Shown: positions 1-8,661 of the stretch, one piece after another | Position numbering within the stretch: the stretch's first letter is position 1 | Layout of the letters: every line of letters starts with the position of its first letter | Origin: Bog-756 sp963745955 | Lineage (GTDB): Bacteria > Actinomycetota > Acidimicrobiia > Acidimicrobiales > RAAP-2 | NCBI GenBank assembly: GCA_963745955.1 | Contig: CAVUZI010000011.1 | Span: 558,001-622,000 of the forward strand | DNA: 64,000 bases | Reading direction: 5' to 3' | Translations under genes and position numbers: made by a program | The notes under the pieces: generated by a model | The model's database searches: none | The model's input: only the letters and a program-made list of their open reading frames with translations | Told to the model about the DNA's origin: nothing

Positions 1-1
1 A

Positions 2-373
2 CCACACAAGCTCGACGTGACCGTGCCGCTCGGGATGCTCGCCGACTTCATCGACAGGGTCCCCGGGGTGGTCCGTGCGGTCGCACCGGCCGCCCGTACC
101 TGGCTGTTCGGACACGTCGGAGACGGGAACGTCCACGTGAACGTGAGCGGCCTGGCCCCCGACGACGACCGGGTGGACGAGGCGGTGCTTCGAATGGTCG
201 GCGACTTCGGCGGAAGTATCAGCGCCGAACACGGCATCGGGACAGCCAAGAGAAGGTGGCTGCACCTGTCGCGGACAGCCGAGGAGATCTCCGCCTTCCG
301 GGCCCTCAAGCAGGCGCTCGACCCCGACGGGGTCCTCAATCCGAACGCGCTCTTTCCGCCTGTCGGGGGATGA
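2..373 (+). CDS. FAD-linked oxidase, C-terminal part (GlcD/lactate dehydrogenase-like), 5' truncated
   Basis: The frame is open from the first bases of the window, so the gene begins outside it. The visible 123 residues open with HKLDVTVPL and carry the GDGNVHVN and SAEHGIGTAKR motifs. These belong to the C-terminal cap of the GlcD/D-lactate dehydrogenase branch of the FAD-linked (PCMH-type) oxidases, and end in the usual DPDGVLNPN. Such enzymes oxidise 2-hydroxy acids such as glycolate or D-lactate. The N-terminal FAD-binding half is not visible, so the exact substrate cannot be assigned. A glycerate kinase lies about 4 kb away, which would suit glycolate/glyoxylate metabolism, but that link is inference. 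Confidence 0.85.
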   Translation, partial: PHKLDVTVPLGMLADFIDRVPGVVRAVAPAARTWLFGHVGDGNVHVNVSGLAPDDDRVDEAVLRMVGDFGGSISAEHGIGTAKRRWLHLSRTAEEISAFRALKQALDPDGVLNPNALFPPVGG

Positions 374-409
374 TCCCGTCCGATCATGCCCCTCGTGATC
401 TCGCCTTGC

Positions 410-1273
410 TCAGGTCGGGACGTAGTCGAACGTGTCGGGGTCCGGCCCCGTACGCTCGTCCCGGTTGAGCGCCGTGATCCTGTCCATGTCCCGGGGTGCC
501 AGCTCGAAGTCGAAGATCTCGAAATTCTCCTGCATGCGTGAAGTGGTCACCGACTTCGGGAAGACGATATCGCCGCGCTGGATGTGCCAGCGGAGCACCA
601 CCTGCGCAGGGGTCTTCCCGACACCTGCGGCGATGTCCCTGATGGTCGGATCACCGAGCACCTTGCCCTGCGCGATCGGAGACCAGGCTTCGGTGGCGAT
701 GCGGTGGTCGGCGTCGTACGCCCGCAGGTCGTTCTGCGTGAGATACGGGTGCACCTCGATCTGGTTCACCGCGGGCACGATGTCGCTGTCGGCGCGGAGG
801 CGGTCGAGATGATGGGACTGGAAGTTCGAAACCCCGATCGACCGGGCACGCCCGTCGGCCTGGAACTCCACCAGCACCTCCCAGGTCGACACGAAGTCAC
901 CGTCGTAGAGCGTCGGCAGTGGCCAATGGATCAAGAAGAGATCGATGAACTCGAACCCGAGCTCGCTCAACGTCTTGTCGAAGGCCCGCCGGGCGTCGTC
1001 GGGCCGGTGGAACCCGTTGTTCAGCTTGCTGGTGACGAACACGTCGGACCGGTCGAGATCCGATCGGGCGACGGCCAGGCCGACCCCTTTCTCGTTCTGG
1101 TACATCTCGGCGGTGTCGATGTGGCGGTAGCCGATGTCGAGGGCCTCGCTCGTGGCCGCCTCGGTATCCGCCGGCGGGATCTGGAACACCCCGAACCCGA
1201 GTTGCGGGATGGAGTGGCCGTCGTTCAACACGATGGCGGGAACGGTCTCCGCCGTGGACTCATCGGGGTTCAT
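410..1273 (-). CDS. aldo/keto reductase (2,5-diketo-gluconic acid reductase-like)
   Basis: The product is 287 residues, a normal length for an aldo/keto reductase barrel. The catalytic tetrad is visible: Asp in HIDTA, Tyr in MYQNE, Lys in TSKLNN and His in LIHWP. The C-terminal NADPH-binding region (FPKSV followed by R and N) also fits. It should reduce aldehydes or ketones with NADPH in the cytoplasm. The ATG at 1273 is preceded at about 8 bases by a GAGGAG ribosome site; the longer open frame upstream has no such support. The next gene upstream on the same strand is a cupin, and a second aldo/keto reductase lies beyond that. Substrate unknown. Confidence 0.9.
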   Translation of the reverse strand: MNPDESTAETVPAIVLNDGHSIPQLGFGVFQIPPADTEAATSEALDIGYRHIDTAEMYQNEKGVGLAVARSDLDRSDVFVTSKLNNGFHRPDDARRAFDKTLSELGFEFIDLFLIHWPLPTLYDGDFVSTWEVLVEFQADGRARSIGVSNFQSHHLDRLRADSDIVPAVNQIEVHPYLTQNDLRAYDADHRIATEAWSPIAQGKVLGDPTIRDIAAGVGKTPAQVVLRWHIQRGDIVFPKSVTTSRMQENFEIFDFELAPRDMDRITALNRDERTGPDPDTFDYVPT

Positions 1274-1373
1274 CGCACACGTCTCCTCATGGTTCTCATA
1301 CCCCGCAGATCGCCCTCCGACACGGTCGACGCGGATCGCCCAGCCGGGGCCCACCACCCCGTCGCGCCTCCGG

Positions 1374-1751
1374 TCAGCTGTAGTCGACCTTGCCCGAGCC
1401 CGGGGTACCGATGGCGAAGGCAAGGCCGCGGAGCGGGGCGTTCTTGCTCGCCGGCCAGATGCTGTGGGTGGTGTCCGGCGGGGTGTACACGAGGTCACCG
1501 GTGTGGACCTCTTGTTCCTCGTCGGCGATCTTCATGATCCCATGGCCGGCAAGGATGTAATAGAACTCGTGGGTCGGGTGGGAGTGCTCCTCGACGGCTC
1601 CGCCGCCGGCGATCTCCCACTCGCTGACCAGCTCGAGGAATCCACCTTCCGTCGCGTCCCGCATCTCCTGTGGCGGAACCAGCCACCAGACCGGGGTGGT
1701 GCCGTTGTGCTCGACGACCGGGGCCACGCCCTCATTCGACCGGATGTCCAT
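1374..1751 (-). CDS. small cupin-domain protein
   Basis: This 125-residue protein is a single cupin barrel. Motif 1 reads HSHPTHEFYYILAG, giving two His and a Glu as metal ligands. Motif 2 reads GDLVYTPPDTTHSIW, giving the third His. Small single-domain cupins like this are metal-dependent dioxygenases, isomerases or sugar/ligand binders, so the reaction cannot be named. The ATG at 1751 has an AAAGGAG site about 9 bases upstream, whereas the in-frame TTG further upstream would place that site inside the gene. It lies between two aldo/keto reductase genes on the same strand and could be co-transcribed with them. Confidence 0.8.
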   Translation of the reverse strand: MDIRSNEGVAPVVEHNGTTPVWWLVPPQEMRDATEGGFLELVSEWEIAGGGAVEEHSHPTHEFYYILAGHGIMKIADEEQEVHTGDLVYTPPDTTHSIWPASKNAPLRGLAFAIGTPGSGKVDYS

Positions 1752-1835
1752 GGCCGGGATCTCCTTTGACGGTGGATCCGACAAACTGTAGCGGCGTGAC
1801 CAGGGCCCGGACCACCGGTCCGAGGACGGGGGTAC

Positions 1836-2822
1836 TCAGCCGTGCTGCCAGAATCGGCCCTGGAGGCTCTGGATTCCGCGAAGCGCGACGCGGTCGAGAC
1901 GGGCGAGATCGTCCCCGTCGATGCTCCAGCCCAGAGCGCCGGCGTTCTCGACCGCCTGGTGACGGTTCTTGGCGCCCGGAATCGGTACGGCACCTTTGGC
2001 CATCACCCAGTTGAGCGCCACCTGGCTGGGCAGCTTTCCGCCGTACTTGTCGCCGATACGGCGCAGCTCGGCGACGATCCCGTCGACCACCTCCATCGGA
2101 TGGTTGGAGAAGTTCCGCTTGCCCGGGGGAGGGTTCGAGGCCGAGTACTTGCCGGTCAGCCTCCCCTGGCCGATCGGTGAGTAGGCGAAGGGGAGGACGC
2201 CCAGCTCTGCGCAGGCAGCGATCAACCCGCCCGTCTCCGGCGACTGTCGGAGCAAGGAGAACTCGATCTGGTTGGAGGCCAGCTGCATGCCATGGCGCTG
2301 CAGCGCCGCGGCCATCGACCGGGTCTCCTTCGCCGAGTAGTTCGAGACCCCCACGGCTTTGACCAGGCCCGCCTCGTGGGCGGCGGCCAGGGCGTCGGCC
2401 AGCACCGCGTGGGAGCGGAGGCTGATGGGTCCATGGATCTGGTACAGGTCGACCGCGGGCAGGCCGAGGCGGCTCAGCGAGGCCCGGAGGGACTTCATGA
2501 GTGCGCCTCGGACCTCCAGCTTCCAGGGCGAGGGCATGAACTTGGTGGCGACGACGACCGAAGCGGCCCGCTCGGGGTCCTCGGCCAGCAGGGCCCCGAG
2601 GATCCGTTCGCTCTCCCCCCGGCCGTACACCTCGGCGGTGTCGAACAAGGTCACGCCGGCGTCGATGGAGGCGTCCCACGCCTCCTTGATCGAGTCCCGG
2701 GTGAGGCTGGTGTCGTACCCCCCCATCCCCCATGTGGAGCGGTCACCCCAGGCCCAGGTACCCACCCCGAGCGGTGGAATCGACACATCGGAGCCGGCGA
2801 GCGTGTAGTGGTCGGGGATCAT
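1836..2822 (-). CDS. aldo/keto reductase (YajO/Tas/auxin-induced type)
   Basis: The product has 328 residues. The barrel signatures are LGVGTWAWG at the start, Asp and Tyr in LFDTAEVYGRGESE, Lys in ATKFMPS and His in IHGP. The C-terminal cofactor motif VPIPGAKN is typical of plant auxin-induced and bacterial YajO-like reductases. It is a separate subfamily from the reductase encoded at 410-1273, so this is not a simple tandem duplication. The start codon at 2822 begins MIPDHYTLAG. The gene is divergent from the flavin monooxygenase at 2949 across about 126 bases that must contain both promoters. No clear operator was seen there. NADPH-dependent carbonyl reduction is expected; substrate unknown. 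Confidence 0.88.
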   Translation of the reverse strand: MIPDHYTLAGSDVSIPPLGVGTWAWGDRSTWGMGGYDTSLTRDSIKEAWDASIDAGVTLFDTAEVYGRGESERILGALLAEDPERAASVVVATKFMPSPWKLEVRGALMKSLRASLSRLGLPAVDLYQIHGPISLRSHAVLADALAAAHEAGLVKAVGVSNYSAKETRSMAAALQRHGMQLASNQIEFSLLRQSPETGGLIAACAELGVLPFAYSPIGQGRLTGKYSASNPPPGKRNFSNHPMEVVDGIVAELRRIGDKYGGKLPSQVALNWVMAKGAVPIPGAKNRHQAVENAGALGWSIDGDDLARLDRVALRGIQSLQGRFWQHG

Positions 2823-2948
2823 CGCTGTACGGTAGCCCGCGCCGCGGTCGGGCCGACGAGGATGCCGGGTGGGGACCGGTGGACCGGCCGTCCGGCCCGG
2901 GGCCCGGTCCTCCCGCACGGCCCGCCGGGGTGTGGTGGACTCGGTCCC

Positions 2949-4406
2949 ATGGTTCGCAGCGAGCACCGGGTGAGGTGCGCGGTCATCGGCGCCGGCATGG
3001 CCGGGATTCTCAGTGCCGTCCGGCTGACCGAGGCCGGCCTCACCGATTTCACGGTCTACGAGAAGGCCGAGGGCGTCGGTGGGACCTGGCGGGAGAACAC
3101 CTATCCGGGACTGTCCTGCGATGTCCCTTCGCACTTGTACTCCTACTCCTTTGCCCCTACCCCCGAATGGAGCCACCGGTTCTCCCCCGGTTCCGAGATC
3201 CGTGCCTACTTCCAGCGGGTCGCCGAGGATCGGGGCGTCATGCCTCGGATCCGCTTCGGCGATCCGGTCGTCCGCTGTGCCTTCTCCGACGGACAGTGGA
3301 CCGTGACGACGGCCTCCGGGCACCTCGACGTGGTCGACGTGGTCATCGCCGCCACCGGGGTGCTCCACCATCCCAGGTACCCCGAGATCGACGGGATGGA
3401 CACCTTCGCCGGGGCGATGTTCCACAGCGCACGTTGGGACCACGGTGTGCAGCTGGAGGGCGCACGGGTGGGCATCATCGGCACCGGGTCGACAGCGGTG
3501 CAGATCGTTTCCGGCATCGTCGACCGCGTCGCCCACCTGTCCCTGTTCCAGCGCACCGCGCAGTGGGTGATGCCCAATGAGAACCCTTCCTACTCCGACG
3601 AGCAGCGCCAGACCTGGCGGGACGATCCCGACGGGCTGGCCCGGACCCGCCAGGAGCTGTCGGACATGTTCGATCTCTTCTCCAATGCGGTGGTGGACGC
3701 CGAGTCGGCCGAGATCAAGATGATCGAACAGGCGTGCCTGGCCAACCTCGAGGACAGCGTGTCGGACCCGGTCCTTCGCGAACGGCTGCGGCCCGACTAC
3801 CGGGCCGCCTGCAAGCGGCTGATCATCTCCCCCGACTTCTATGCCGCCATCCAGCGGCCCAACGCCGAACTGGTCACCGATGCCATCCTTGGCATCGAAC
3901 CCGGCGGTGTCCGCACGGGCGACGGCCGTCTCCATGAGCTCGACATCCTCGTGCTGGCCACCGGGTTCCACGCCGATGCCTTCATGCGGCCCATGGAGGT
4001 CATCGGCCGGCACGGCACCACACTCGACCAGGCCTGGGACCCCCGGCCGGAGGCGTACCTGTCGATCTCGGTACCCGGATTCCCCAATTTCTTCATGCTG
4101 AACGGCCCCAACGGGCCGGTCGGGAACTTCTCGCTCATCGAGGTGGCCGAGCTCCAGTTCCGCTACATCATGCAGCTCGTCGAGCGCCTGCGGTCGGGCG
4201 GCTGCCGGGAGGTCTGCGCCACCCACGATGCCCTGGCCCGCTTCGAGCGGGATCGCGAGCAGGCGTCACGGCGGACCGTGTGGGTCACCGGTTGCCGAAG
4301 CTGGTACCTCGACGACCGTGGTCTGCCCACGGGTTGGCCCTGGTCGTTCATACGGTTCCGCCACGAGATGAAAGAGCCCGACCTCGAGGCCTACGAATTC
4401 GCCTGA
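2949..4406 (+). CDS. FAD-dependent Baeyer-Villiger-type monooxygenase
   Basis: The 485-residue protein shows the full flavin monooxygenase architecture: an N-terminal FAD site (GAGMAG near residue 14), the GGTW motif, the Baeyer-Villiger fingerprint FAGAMFHSARWD around residues 152-163, a second Rossmann site for NADPH (GTGSTAVQI), and the late ATG motif (LATGFH). The family inserts one oxygen atom next to a ketone, giving esters or lactones, using FAD, NADPH and O2. The ATG at 2949 follows an intergenic stretch and is preceded in frame only by unrelated sequence. It stands alone between a divergent aldo/keto reductase and a convergent glycerate kinase. Cyclic, steroid and aliphatic ketones are all possible substrates. 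Confidence 0.9.
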   Translation: MVRSEHRVRCAVIGAGMAGILSAVRLTEAGLTDFTVYEKAEGVGGTWRENTYPGLSCDVPSHLYSYSFAPTPEWSHRFSPGSEIRAYFQRVAEDRGVMPRIRFGDPVVRCAFSDGQWTVTTASGHLDVVDVVIAATGVLHHPRYPEIDGMDTFAGAMFHSARWDHGVQLEGARVGIIGTGSTAVQIVSGIVDRVAHLSLFQRTAQWVMPNENPSYSDEQRQTWRDDPDGLARTRQELSDMFDLFSNAVVDAESAEIKMIEQACLANLEDSVSDPVLRERLRPDYRAACKRLIISPDFYAAIQRPNAELVTDAILGIEPGGVRTGDGRLHELDILVLATGFHADAFMRPMEVIGRHGTTLDQAWDPRPEAYLSISVPGFPNFFMLNGPNGPVGNFSLIEVAELQFRYIMQLVERLRSGGCREVCATHDALARFERDREQASRRTVWVTGCRSWYLDDRGLPTGWPWSFIRFRHEMKEPDLEAYEFA

Positions 4407-4488
4407 CCGAACTGCGCCACGTACCTTGCCCGCAGCGGTCGTGGGCTTGGCCCGGCTAGGGGGTGTCCGGGTGACGGTCGGTCGGGGG

Positions 4489-5583
4489 TCAGCGGGGGAC
4501 GTTGGCGAGGTACTCGCCCACCGTCTCCTCGATGCAGCGGGCCGTGTCGGCCATGGCCCGGTCGGCGCCGAACCGCTCGCTCAGCGACACCACGGTGGCG
4601 CCGAACCGCTCCACCTCCTCGACGGTCTCCGGCGAGGCCCGGCCCGCGATGACCAGGACCGGGACGGCATCGTGGGAGGCATCGTTCAGGACGGAGCCGA
4701 CGACCTTGCCGAGGAGCGAGGTGGCATCCAGGGCTCCCTCGCCGGTCACCACCAGCTGGCTGCGGTGCAGAAGGTCACGGAACCCGAGTAGCTCGGTCAC
4801 CACCTCGTACCCGGATCGGAGCCGTCCACCGAGGGCCACGATGGCGCCGCCCAAGCCGCCGGCCGCGCCCGTCCCCGGGATCGACCGGACGTCGACCCCG
4901 TACGCGTCCGCGTACCGCCCGGCTACCGCTTCCAGCCTGGCCGCCAGCTCGACGACCTGGTCGGGCGTCGCCCCCTTCTGGGGACCGAACCGGTCCGCCG
5001 CTTCGACGAACCCGACATCGACATCACAAGCCCCCACCAGTTCCACACCACCGAGTCCGCCCGCCTCCTCGATGGCCTCCAGCGCTCCCCGGCCTCCGTC
5101 GGTGGTGGCCGATCCGCCGAGGCCCACCACGACGGTGGCGACTCGGTGCTCGCCGCCGACCGCTCTGTCATCCCCGGGTGCGGCACCGTCCGGCCGCGGC
5201 GCCGCGCCCTGGCCCGCCAGGGCGTGGGCGACGGTCACGATCAGCTGCCCGGTCCCGCGGGTCGTCGCCCGGACCGCGTCGTTCCCTTCGGCCCCGCCGA
5301 CGAGGGCCAGCCCGGAGGCCTGTGCCATCTCGACCACGGCAAGCCCGCCGATCCGGAGCCAGGCCGCGTCGACCGCCCCACCGAGCGGGCCTTCGACCCG
5401 CACCGACTCGAGGGTTCCACCGAGCTCCGACAGAGCATCGAGCAGTCCTTCTCCCCCGTCGGAAAGGGGGAGTTGGCGCACCGACCACCCGAGGGGTACC
5501 GCACCCCGGGAGATCGACGCCGACACCTGGCGGGCGGTGACGGTCCCCCTGAACTTGTCCGGAGCAGCCAGGAGCATCGGCAT
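4489..5583 (-). CDS. glycerate kinase (GlxK/GarK family)
   Basis: At 364 residues this matches the family length. The motifs APDKFRGT (residues 7-14), LSDGGEG, GLGGSATTDGG and GAAGGLGG are those of type I glycerate kinases, which phosphorylate D-glycerate with ATP to 2- or 3-phosphoglycerate. The chosen start gives MPMLLAAPDKF; a start two codons later is equally possible. A large unrelated reading frame continues upstream but has no family signal. The gene converges with the flavin monooxygenase gene. It could serve glyoxylate, serine or glycolate metabolism; the oxidase fragment at the start of the window would fit but is too far away for an operon. Confidence 0.92.
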   Translation of the reverse strand: MPMLLAAPDKFRGTVTARQVSASISRGAVPLGWSVRQLPLSDGGEGLLDALSELGGTLESVRVEGPLGGAVDAAWLRIGGLAVVEMAQASGLALVGGAEGNDAVRATTRGTGQLIVTVAHALAGQGAAPRPDGAAPGDDRAVGGEHRVATVVVGLGGSATTDGGRGALEAIEEAGGLGGVELVGACDVDVGFVEAADRFGPQKGATPDQVVELAARLEAVAGRYADAYGVDVRSIPGTGAAGGLGGAIVALGGRLRSGYEVVTELLGFRDLLHRSQLVVTGEGALDATSLLGKVVGSVLNDASHDAVPVLVIAGRASPETVEEVERFGATVVSLSERFGADRAMADTARCIEETVGEYLANVPR

Positions 5584-5919
5584 CTCAGCCCCAGCGGTGG
5601 TGGGATCGGGTGGGACCGCTGGCGGCCCGCGGTGGCCCTGATGCTCCCGTTGCACGCCCAACGTCTTAGTCCAGCGGCGGAGGGTCCGCGGTCCGGGAAG
5701 CGGTGGGCGTGGAGCTCCGGGACGCGGTGGGCATGGACCTCTTCGGACCCGGCGGGCGTGGCCCCTCGGAGGCGTTTGCAGGAGCTGGTGTTCGCAGTTC
5801 CCCCGGCGCCGGACGTCGTCGACGCGGGTGGAGTAATCTGCCGTCAGTGCCACGCAGGAAGCCGGGCTGGACGTCGGAAGGAAGGCGCCCGGCGATGGGG
5901 GCGACAGGAGCGTGAGGCG
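5584..5919. other. intergenic region with short imperfect repeats
   Basis: These 336 bases lie between the divergent glycerate kinase and SCO genes. I see no convincing gene. Around 5700-5760 there is an imperfect tandem pattern of GGTGGGC(G/A)TGGA-like units. The last 20 bases contain an AGGAG ribosome site for the gene at 5920. Promoters for both neighbours must lie here but no clear -35/-10 pair stands out. Confidence 0.5.
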
Positions 5920-6908
5920 ATGACCGGCGCTGCCGCGGATCCGGGTCCGGACGGGCCGGCCGTGGCACCGCCGGACGGGTCGGTGCCGCCTGCGGCCGGC
6001 GGGGGCGCCCCCAACGGGTCCGAGGCCCTGTCGGAGGCGGATCGTGCCGCGGCCTTCGCCACCGGCCGGGCCCCGGTCGATCGGGCCGCCGCCCTGCGAG
6101 CCGGGTCGGTCCCCGTTCCCCGCAAGTTCGTCCGCTGGATCATCGTCGCCTTCGCCGTGCTCGGGCTGGGAGGGATCGTGGGCGAGAAGCTCATCGGCAA
6201 CGCCGGCGTCGGCGCGTTGGGAGCAACGTCGGTGACCACCCTGGCCGGCACCGGGGCCCCCGTGACCGGCACGACGGCGCCACCGCACCGGCCACACCCA
6301 CCGCCCCCGACGCGCCGGCGGTCGACGCATCGCCGAGCGCGGTCATCGGGCTGACCCGTCTCGCCGGCCACCAGGCCCCGGCGATCTCCCTGCGGGACCA
6401 GAGCGGGGCGGCCTGGGACCTGGCCGGCGCCAGGGGCAAGGTCGTCGTCCTCACATTCTTCAACGCGGAATGCGATGACATCTGCCCGGTGCTCGCCCAG
6501 GAGATCGTCCAGGCCGACCAGCTGCTCGGAGCCCGGAGCAGGGATGTCGACTTCGTGGTGGTCAACTCCGACCCCCTGGAGACCTCGCTGGCCCCGACTC
6601 CTCCTGCGCTCACCCAGACCGGCCTGGCCGCACGATCGAACGTCACCTTCCTCAGCGGATCCCTCGCCCAGCTCGACACGGTCTGGAAGAAGTACGGGGT
6701 GACGGTCGCCGTCGACAACACCGACCGGGTGATCACCCACAACGACGTCATGGACTTCATCGGCCCGACCGGAAAGCTGGAGCTCAGCGCCACGCCGTTC
6801 GCCAACGAGAACACCCTCGGCATCTACAGCCTGCAACCCGCCGTGGTCCATGCCTTCGCCAGAGGGGTGGCCGACTCGACCGCGGGTCTGCTCGAGGGGG
6901 TGCGATGA
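5920..6908 (+). CDS. membrane-anchored SCO1/SenC-family copper chaperone, frameshifted
   Basis: Two frames together make one normal SCO protein. The first runs from the ATG at 5920 (AGGAG about 10 bases upstream) and gives a Pro/Ala-rich leader and one membrane helix near residues 69-90 (KFVRWIIVAFAVLG). It reads into an Arg/Pro-rich tail and stops at 6354. The second frame is open from before 6290 to 6908. It holds the thioredoxin-like SCO fold with the copper-binding CxxxC (NAECDDICPV) and a distal His in VITHND. The switch lies near 6280-6300, in the linker. SCO proteins deliver copper to the CuA site of oxidase subunit II, which is encoded nearby. A sequencing error is likelier than true loss. 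Confidence 0.75.
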
Positions 6909-7582
6909 CCGACGAACGCTCCGACCAGCAGGGGCCCGAGGATCCGTTCACCATCGGCGCCATCATCGCCCAGACTCCGGAGCGGCCCGTCTGGTACAAG
7001 CGGACCTGGGTGGTGGCCTCGGCCGCCGTCGCGGTTGTCGTGCTGGCCTCGGTGGCCGTCGACCTGCCCAGCCACACGACCGTGGCCACCGACACAGCCG
7101 ACCAGACCAGCATCATGCAGCAGATCAACAGTGACATCGACGGATGTGCCTACGGCGTGAAGGAGACCTTCACCATCTACAAGGACACGAAGAAGGGCTC
7201 ACTCAGCCCCTCGGACCTGGCCGAGGCACCGGCGATGATGCGGGACGACCAGACGGCCTGCTCGTTCACCAGTAGCGACATCTACGACCTGTCCAATGTC
7301 GAGGGCACCGGCACGCCGGCGGGCAAGAACATCGGCAACGTGGTCAACGTGGTCACGCTGTGGGCGACGTCCGACGCGCTCGGTGCCATCGAGGACATCC
7401 AGACCCTCCGGAGCGAACCGGGCAACGAGGCCACGATCGCCGATCTCTCGAAGCAGGAAGCCGCACTGGCCCACGACCGGGCCCAGGCCGACGCCTACGT
7501 GACCGCCGCCGACCGCATTCTGAAGGCCAAGCTCCCGATGCCCGCGCTTCCCAGCCTGCCCCGGCTTCCGGGCACGAGCTGA
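6905..7582 (+). CDS. single-pass membrane protein of unknown function, coupled to SCO
   Basis: The 225-residue product starts with the ATG of an ATGA overlap with the SCO gene, so the two are translationally coupled. Residues of about 36-56 form one membrane helix (VVASAAVAVVVLASVAV) after a short cytoplasmic stretch containing WYKRTW. The rest is extracytoplasmic and mostly helical, with two cysteines, one in the DGCAYGV stretch and one in TACSF, and a Pro-rich end. I do not recognise the family. The coupling to a copper chaperone and its position opposite the oxidase genes suggest a role in oxidase assembly or periplasmic copper handling; this is inferred from position only. Confidence 0.7.
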   Translation: MTDERSDQQGPEDPFTIGAIIAQTPERPVWYKRTWVVASAAVAVVVLASVAVDLPSHTTVATDTADQTSIMQQINSDIDGCAYGVKETFTIYKDTKKGSLSPSDLAEAPAMMRDDQTACSFTSSDIYDLSNVEGTGTPAGKNIGNVVNVVTLWATSDALGAIEDIQTLRSEPGNEATIADLSKQEAALAHDRAQADAYVTAADRILKAKLPMPALPSLPRLPGTS

Positions 7583-7602
7583 CGGGTTCGACACGACCCG
7601 TC
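7581..7602. terminator. hairpin between convergent genes
   Basis: A perfect 7-bp inverted repeat, GACGGGT and ACCCGTC with an 8-base loop, overlaps the stop codon of the gene ending at 7582 and precedes the convergent gene ending at 7626. There is no T-tract, so it is only a candidate terminator. Confidence 0.45.
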
Positions 7603-7625
7603 CGGCCGACCCGGTGACTGTCGGG

Positions 7626-8474
7626 CTACGGGGCCGGATGGCCGGGCCCGAGGGTCCGGCCCCGGATCCGTTCCTGGCGCATCAGATGGTGGAGCTCCTC
7701 GTCGGGGTCCTCCTCGGACTGCAGCCAGCGGATCAGGTTCCAGTAGACCACCGGGATGAAGGCGCAGGCGGAGACGAACCACAGCATGCCCGTGGTCAGC
7801 TGCTGGTCGGCCGACAGACTGAAGCCGGCGCCGGCGTGGTGGGGATAGGCCTGGTACCACGAGCCGTGCGACAGGCCCACCAGGTAGGCCAGGATCCAGA
7901 TGGTCCACATGGAGACGGCGGCCAGTGCCACCCTGCCGGGCCGGGGCAGCCTCGGCGTCAACGGGGGCGACTCCACCAGCTCGAGCCACAGGCCCACTCC
8001 CACCGCCACCAGGGTGACCGCCTCGACCGCCACCAGCCACGGATGCCGTCTCAGCCCGTCGACCGCGACTGGGGTCCTCCACACGATGGCCCCGGCGAGG
8101 TAGAGCGAGGCGAAGCATGCGGTCCGCAGCGTCTCGGGATGGCGCCGCCGGCCCTGGGCCAGCCGGTCGACCGGCCGGGCCGCCTCGGGCAGAGGAAGCG
8201 GGTGGCCGTCGTCGTCGAGAGCCTGCGGCAGGGGCGAAGCCAGCCCGAGCCGGGCCCAGGGGGATCCGATGACCGCCAGCGCCGGGATCACGATGGCGAA
8301 GAAGGCGAACTGCAGGGCCTCGACGAACTCGTAGCGACGGGCCCACGAGGCCAGCGGTGGGATGAGCCAGAGGACAAGAAGGAGCCCGGCCACGGCCAGG
8401 AGGGCCGGCCTGAGCGAGTGGTGCGGAGTGGCGGGCGGTTGCCGGGACCGGTCTGCCTCGGCCCCGGGAGTCAC
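7626..8474 (-). CDS. CtaG-like polytopic membrane protein (cytochrome c oxidase assembly)
   Basis: The 282-residue product has about six or seven hydrophobic segments, starting with ALLAVAGLLLVLWLIPP. It contains scattered motifs of the caa3-type CtaG family: EFVEALQF early on, and a late segment with DQQLTTGMLWF, which resembles the DQQ.AG.xMW signature of CtaG proteins. CtaG is required for copper insertion into oxidase subunit I. It starts at a GTG that overlaps the stop codon of the small upstream gene (GTGA), so it is the last gene of the oxidase series. A second, more typical CtaG lies at 13229-14150. The family call for this one is moderately sure. Confidence 0.7.
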   Translation of the reverse strand: MTPGAEADRSRQPPATPHHSLRPALLAVAGLLLVLWLIPPLASWARRYEFVEALQFAFFAIVIPALAVIGSPWARLGLASPLPQALDDDGHPLPLPEAARPVDRLAQGRRRHPETLRTACFASLYLAGAIVWRTPVAVDGLRRHPWLVAVEAVTLVAVGVGLWLELVESPPLTPRLPRPGRVALAAVSMWTIWILAYLVGLSHGSWYQAYPHHAGAGFSLSADQQLTTGMLWFVSACAFIPVVYWNLIRWLQSEEDPDEELHHLMRQERIRGRTLGPGHPAP

Positions 8475-8590
8475 CGCCGGTTGGTTCGGCGCTGGAAGAA
8501 CCCCCAGAGCATGACCACGAACAGGGTGCCGAGGGGGATGGCGACGGTCAGGACCTGGGGTCCGATGAAGGTGTCGGTAGCAGTGCTCAC
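8471..8590 (-). CDS. 39-residue single-helix membrane peptide of the oxidase operon
   Basis: A GTG at 8590 opens a 39-codon gene whose product is one membrane helix (VLTVAIPLGTLFVVMLWGFF) ending in RRTNRR. The stop codon overlaps the GTG of the following CtaG-like gene by four bases, which is good evidence that it is translated. Small single-helix subunits accompany many bacterial oxidases, and its position directly after subunit III suggests such a role. I cannot place it in a named family. Confidence 0.65.
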   Translation of the reverse strand: MSTATDTFIGPQVLTVAIPLGTLFVVMLWGFFQRRTNRR

Positions 8591-8661
8591 GGGCGGGCCA
8601 ACCTCACTGTTGCTCTCCACACATCGTACTCGGGGACGCAGGTCATGGTCACCAGGCTGTC

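Noticed and set aside
1836..4226. A 796-residue leftward open frame covering the monooxygenase gene
   Set aside because: Only its last 328 residues are an aldo/keto reductase; the rest is the antisense of the flavin monooxygenase, an effect of high GC content.
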